From: Flavobacteriales bacterium
Lineage (GTDB): Bacteria > Bacteroidota > Bacteroidia > Flavobacteriales_D > Sanyastnellaceae
NCBI GenBank assembly: GCA_947464885.1
Contig: CANHYZ010000165.1
Location: 1 to 5,628 of the forward strand
DNA length: 5,628 nucleotides
Direction of reading: 5' to 3'
The position numbers were made by a program, and so were the translations under genes. This document shows, one piece after another, positions 4,366 through 5,628 of the stretch. Below the pieces are notes generated by a model, which saw only the letters and a program-made list of their open reading frames with translations, had not been told where the DNA came from and did not search any database. Each line of letters opens with the position of its first letter. Position 1 is the stretch's first letter.

Positions 4366-5628
4366 GTAATGCTCGTTTTCGAAGATCACGTTAAATGTTA
4401 ATGCCGACGTGTAACGCTCGCGGGGCATGAAAACGTATTTGCAACCTCGCTCAAATAGGCCATGCAAGTTCGCCGCTGACGTTTCATCGGGGTCGATCAA
4501 CCATCCTTTGCGATTTAAAAAATAGAACTCATTGGGGTTGGCATTGGAAACTAAACCAACCAAATCATCCGGATCGGAAACCTCATCGGCGATCTGTTCG
4601 AGTTGAAGCTTATGAAATGCCTGCGGCTTGATGAAGAAATCATGTTGCTGATTGGCCACAGATTCAATCACACCAACGGCAAGTAGGATGACTGCCCATC
4701 GTCGCGGCAGCTGTGTTAGAAATTGAGCCAGCACAAATGCCATGAATGGAACCAGCACCAGCGCGTAATAACCGTGATGAGAAAAAAGACTGCCCGACTT
4801 CATCATGTAAAGGGCAATCAACGGAACAAGAATCGCTGAAACAAGGAGGATAGATTTGTTGCGGCGATACAGCAGGTAAATCCATCCTGCGATGGTGATT
4901 GTACCAAGGACGAAAGAATGAAAGGCTGAAAAAAAGAATCGCTGAACAACTTCTGTACGGTGTTGCCACAATTCTAAAGCACCCTGTGCGAGTGGCTTCC
5001 CTGAATTATACCATTGTCCAAAGCGCTCGGCTAACTGCATATTCCAATCGAAATACCACCACCAGATAACAAACAAAACCGGAACCGAGGCGATTGCCAA
5101 TGCCAAGCGTGTCTTGTTGGTGGTTGTTTTTTCGAAAAAGGGAATGGCCAAAAGCGCCAGGAAAAGACCGAACGGAATTTTAATCAATGCGCCAAGCGCA
5201 GCGAAAACCATATAACATAGCAGACGCCACCACGTGCCTTGTTTGAGAAAAGTAAAACCATAGAAGAGTGCAATCAGAATGAGGGAAAGGCTTGTAGGAT
5301 CCGGCATGACTTTTCGCCCCAAATGAAAAAGCGAGGAAAAACAATACGCCACCGTTGCCACTGCGGCTGTGCGTTCATTCACATACAATCGCAGCAATGC
5401 AAAAAAGTACCAGCTCCCAATGCTTACAATCAGCAAGGTAATCAGACGCCCGTACCAATGGTCGTAGCCTAGTGGAATCGAAACAAGGTGAATGAGGTAA
5501 GGAATAGCAGGAAACTCCATCCCCACAACCCCTCGATGCTCGCCGGTTTCATCGATGGTGGGGTAGAGAATGTTGTTGTCGAGCTGATGAAAATTGCGGG
5601 CCACCATTAACGACGTTGTCTGTCGCCA
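4345..5628 (-). CDS. GT39-like (ArnT/PMT superfamily) integral-membrane glycosyltransferase, N-terminus outside window
   Basis: This polytopic inner-membrane GT-C glycosyltransferase probably transfers a sugar from a polyprenyl-phosphate donor to a lipid, glycan or protein acceptor; the acceptor is unknown. The visible 427 residues start with WRQTTSLMVARNF, the conserved loop seen after the first membrane helix in this family, followed by NILYP.ID and MEFPAIPYL, the counterpart of the family's EFPPLYYWL motif. Several hydrophobic helices follow (roughly residues 58-82, 85-100, 113-131, 134-165, 173-194, 234-254, 258-277, 286-306 and 309-325). A soluble C-terminal domain (about 330-427) contains NPNEFYFLNRKGW and KYVFMPRER. 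The first ATG in frame is at 5607, but the frame is open to the right edge and the residues before that Met fit the family, so the real start is beyond the window along with the first helix and probably the catalytic Asp. It lies 17 bp upstream of the HYC_CC_PP gene; a functional link is not evident. Confidence 0.82.
   Translation of the reverse strand, partial: WRQTTSLMVARNFHQLDNNILYPTIDETGEHRGVVGMEFPAIPYLIHLVSIPLGYDHWYGRLITLLIVSIGSWYFFALLRLYVNERTAAVATVAYCFSSLFHLGRKVMPDPTSLSLILIALFYGFTFLKQGTWWRLLCYMVFAALGALIKIPFGLFLALLAIPFFEKTTTNKTRLALAIASVPVLFVIWWWYFDWNMQLAERFGQWYNSGKPLAQGALELWQHRTEVVQRFFFSAFHSFVLGTITIAGWIYLLYRRNKSILLVSAILVPLIALYMMKSGSLFSHHGYYALVLVPFMAFVLAQFLTQLPRRWAVILLAVGVIESVANQQHDFFIKPQAFHKLQLEQIADEVSDPDDLVGLVSNANPNEFYFLNRKGWLIDPDETSAANLHGLFERGCKYVFMPRERYTSALTFNVIFENEHYLVFALN

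Overview
The window looks like a chromosomal segment of a Bacteroidota bacterium, probably Flavobacteriales-like; the rank below phylum is a guess. The reasons are: a TonB-dependent receptor with an N-terminal carboxypeptidase-regulatory-like domain, a HYC_CC_PP-type small Cys/His protein, an archaeal-type phosphoglucose/phosphomannose isomerase, no recognisable Shine-Dalgarno sequences before the main genes, and several matches to the Bacteroidota -7 promoter element (TAnnTTTG). No RNA genes, insertion sequences, CRISPR arrays or phage genes were seen.

Layout. Positions 1-474 (minus) hold the N-terminal half of a SIS-domain sugar-phosphate isomerase that runs off the left edge. A 96-bp divergent intergenic region follows, then ogt (571-1044, plus), a complete O6-alkylguanine-DNA alkyltransferase. 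It converges, with a gap of only 6 bp, on a block of four minus-strand genes filling the rest of the window. In transcription order these are a GT39-like membrane glycosyltransferase (4345-5628, start outside the window), a HYC_CC_PP family protein (3938-4327), a secreted heavy-metal-associated (HMA) domain protein (3428-3775), and a TonB-dependent receptor with a His-rich loop (1051-3423).

The last three form a coherent metal-handling module. The receptor carries an 11-histidine segment and a Cys-rich signature in its plug. The HMA protein has a CxxC metal site plus a C-terminal Cys pair, and the HYC_CC_PP protein has three Cys pairs. A plausible model, inferred only, is outer-membrane uptake or sensing of a soft transition metal (copper, or zinc as in ZnuD-like receptors), with the two small exported proteins binding or relaying the metal in the envelope. 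The HMA stop and receptor start are 4 bp apart, so those two are almost certainly co-transcribed. The 162-bp gap before the HMA gene holds two back-to-back stem-loops. The glycosyltransferase lies 17 bp upstream of the module but is functionally unrelated, and a candidate promoter inside its 3' end could let the module be expressed separately.

The most interesting content is this metal module: vicinal cysteine pairs in all three proteins, and a short DNA repeat that builds the His-rich loop. The gene types are known, but their biochemical roles are not well established. Nothing here is clearly a wholly new system.
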